DNA from: Robertmurraya sp047302285
Lineage (GTDB): Bacteria; Bacillota; Bacilli; Bacillales; Cytobacillaceae
DNA: 64,000 nucleotides
Reading direction: 5' to 3'
Assembly (NCBI RefSeq): GCF_047302285.1
Contig: NZ_CP154845.1
Location: forward strand, 1,302,001 to 1,366,000
The translations under genes and the position numbers were made by a program. How positions within the stretch are numbered: the stretch's first letter is position 1; each line of letters opens with the position of its first letter. Below, one piece after another: positions 63,069 to 64,000 of this stretch. The notes under the pieces were generated by a model, which made no database searches, was not told the origin of the DNA, and worked only from the letters and a program-made list of their open reading frames with translations.

Positions 63069-63608
63069 ATGGATAGCGGAAAATATTTGACTGTTAAGGA
63101 GTTTGCCGAAAAAACTGGAAAAAGCGAAGAAACAATCAAACGTTACTTAAGGAAAGGTATTTATCCAGATGCTTATAAAGCAAATGATAAGGCTGGATGG
63201 AGAATTCCTGAAATGTACTTATTTCCAGAAAAGGATTTAAGTAAACAATTACAATTAGATTTTAACGCTCAAGTACCATCTTCTAATTCTACCTCAGAAA
63301 ATGATGAACATATTATTTCATTAGCTTATCAAATAGCTTTTTTAGCAGTTCCTTCAGATAATATTTTGAAACGATTAAAATTGTGTGGTGTTGTTAGGGC
63401 ATTGGAAATTATTTTGACAATGAGACAGTCACCAAAGCCAATTAAAAATGCTGAAGGTTTTATAAGGAAAGCCATAATGATGGGGTGGTCTCCCAACGGT
63501 CTTCATAAAAACATTCCTAAATTTAAACAAAAGTCATTGGAGGAGAAAACAACAGAACAGGTTAGTCCAAGTGCAATTCCATTTTATAACTGGCTAGAAG
63601 ATAATTAA
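63069..63608 (+). CDS. Excisionase-like HTH protein of the element
   Basis: A 179-residue protein. Residues about 5-45 form a MerR/excisionase-type helix-turn-helix (YLTVKEFAEKTGKSEETIKR, then KGIYPDAYKANDKAGWRIPEMYL with the wing). A Ser/Asn linker follows, then a helical C-terminal domain with NAEGFIRKAIMMGWSPNGL, a pattern seen in some plasmid and phage replication or regulatory proteins. GAAGGGG lies six bases before ATG 63069; an upstream ATG at 63027 has no ribosome binding site. It lies 30 bases ahead of the recombinase and probably regulates or directs it (inference). Confidence 0.75.
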   Translation: MDSGKYLTVKEFAEKTGKSEETIKRYLRKGIYPDAYKANDKAGWRIPEMYLFPEKDLSKQLQLDFNAQVPSSNSTSENDEHIISLAYQIAFLAVPSDNILKRLKLCGVVRALEIILTMRQSPKPIKNAEGFIRKAIMMGWSPNGLHKNIPKFKQKSLEEKTTEQVSPSAIPFYNWLEDN

Positions 63609-63638
63609 GAAATATTTATTTCTTACTCGGGGGTTTAT

Positions 63639-64000
63639 ATGAGGAAAATTAACTACGTGAATAAAAAAGAGAGAGAAATAAAAGGAATGTATTATGTTGA
63701 GTCTGTTAAGAATGTGGACCCAAGCTCAGATATTAATCGGTGGTATTTATTAATGGACCCAAGTCATTATATTGTTACACCGGTATTTGATTATCTCAAA
63801 TATTTATATGATGCTGGAGAAACAGAGGACAAATTAAAACAGACTGTCGATTCGTTATGCCATTTTTATAATTTTTTGAGAGTTAATGATTTGTCTGGTT
63901 ATGAGGAATTAACCCATGATATATTAAATGGCTATATAAGATATCTTGCTACAATTCCGAAAGATTTAAAACGAAGAATTAAAAGGGATGCAAATGGGAA
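63639..64000 (+). CDS. Tyrosine recombinase, N-terminal part (Tn554 TnpA-like)
   Basis: The frame opens at ATG 63639 (GGGGG upstream) and runs off the window after 120 codons. The visible part looks like the N-terminal core-binding domain of a phage-integrase-type recombinase: RWYLLMDPSHYIVTPVFDYL, then a helical stretch ending CHFYNFLRVNDLSGYEELT and DILNGYIRYLATIPKDL. The pattern of a restated active-chain opening (YLL..., P..DYLKYL) is typical of Tn554 TnpA-like recombinases. The catalytic Arg-His-Arg-Tyr residues are beyond the window, so activity cannot be judged. Confidence 0.75.
   Translation, partial: MRKINYVNKKEREIKGMYYVESVKNVDPSSDINRWYLLMDPSHYIVTPVFDYLKYLYDAGETEDKLKQTVDSLCHFYNFLRVNDLSGYEELTHDILNGYIRYLATIPKDLKRRIKRDANG

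Larger units (their letters stand above)
60962..64000. mobile_element. Left part of an integrative element inserted in mutM
   Basis: From the mutM break the window holds no core Bacillus genes: an AT-rich non-coding end, an IS4-family copy, an excisionase-like HTH protein and a Tn554-type recombinase that continues beyond base 64000. The junction lies within a few bases of 60961. The right end, and so the size and direct repeats, are outside the window. Confidence 0.75.

Overview
The window is a low-GC, spore-forming Bacillaceae chromosome segment. Gene content and order closely follow the thiI-to-polA part of the Bacillus subtilis chromosome (refZ, hisJ, ezrA, nifZ, thiI, sspA, mbcS, ytcJ, nadK, sppA, ytfJ, tpx, ytxK, ackA, moaB, argGH, ytkL, ytoI, ytpI, nrnA, ytrIH, dnaE, ytsJ, accDA, pfkA, pyk, fxsA, ytvI, ytwI, citZ, icd, mdh, phoPR, polA, mutM). 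Sporulation genes (an alpha/beta SASP, ytfJ, ytrH, ytrI, ytvI), AGGAGG-type ribosome binding sites and strong U-run terminators agree with this. It is not B. subtilis itself: hflK/hflC sit between phoR and polA, a FadR-type regulator sits between ytsJ and accD, and a modABC cluster with its own regulator follows ackA.

Region 1 (1-16.3 kb): division control (RefZ C-terminus, EzrA), histidinol phosphatase, the NifZ/ThiI sulfur-transfer pair for tRNA 4-thiouridine, a SASP gene with a clear sigma-G promoter, acyl-CoA synthetase MbcS, amidohydrolase YtcJ, permease RarD, NAD kinase, SppA-YteJ behind a sigma-W promoter, YtfI-YtfJ, thiol peroxidase and YtxK. Region 2 (16.3-30.4 kb): acetate kinase with an upstream cre, molybdate uptake (modABC) facing a helix-turn-helix/periplasmic-binding-like regulator with a palindromic operator between them, an EcsC-family protein and MoaB, then argGH, a universal stress protein, alanine dehydrogenase, a frameshifted Xaa-Pro peptidase and YtkL.

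Region 3 (30.4-52.4 kb): CBS/DRTGG regulator YtoI, NrnA, sporulation membrane proteins, DnaE, then central carbon and lipid entry: malic enzyme, FadR-type regulator, AccDA, PfkA, Pyk, and CitZ-Icd-Mdh. Two near-identical FadR-like palindromes upstream of ytsJ and accD suggest joint control of NADPH supply and malonyl-CoA synthesis. Region 4 (52.4-61 kb): a hotdog-fold protein, PhoPR with a candidate Pho box, HflKC, DNA polymerase I and the start of mutM.

Region 5 (about 60.96 kb to the end) is accessory DNA. mutM stops abruptly after its conserved Gly-Leu-Gly-Asn motif and is followed by about 490 bases of AT-rich non-coding DNA, a complete IS4-family insertion sequence, an excisionase-like helix-turn-helix protein and the N-terminal part of a Tn554-type tyrosine recombinase that runs off the window. 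I read this as the left end of an integrative element that uses mutM as its target. Several short non-coding repeat clusters (16.4, 30.0 and 51.9-52.2 kb) lie between core genes. I found no rRNA, tRNA or CRISPR array.
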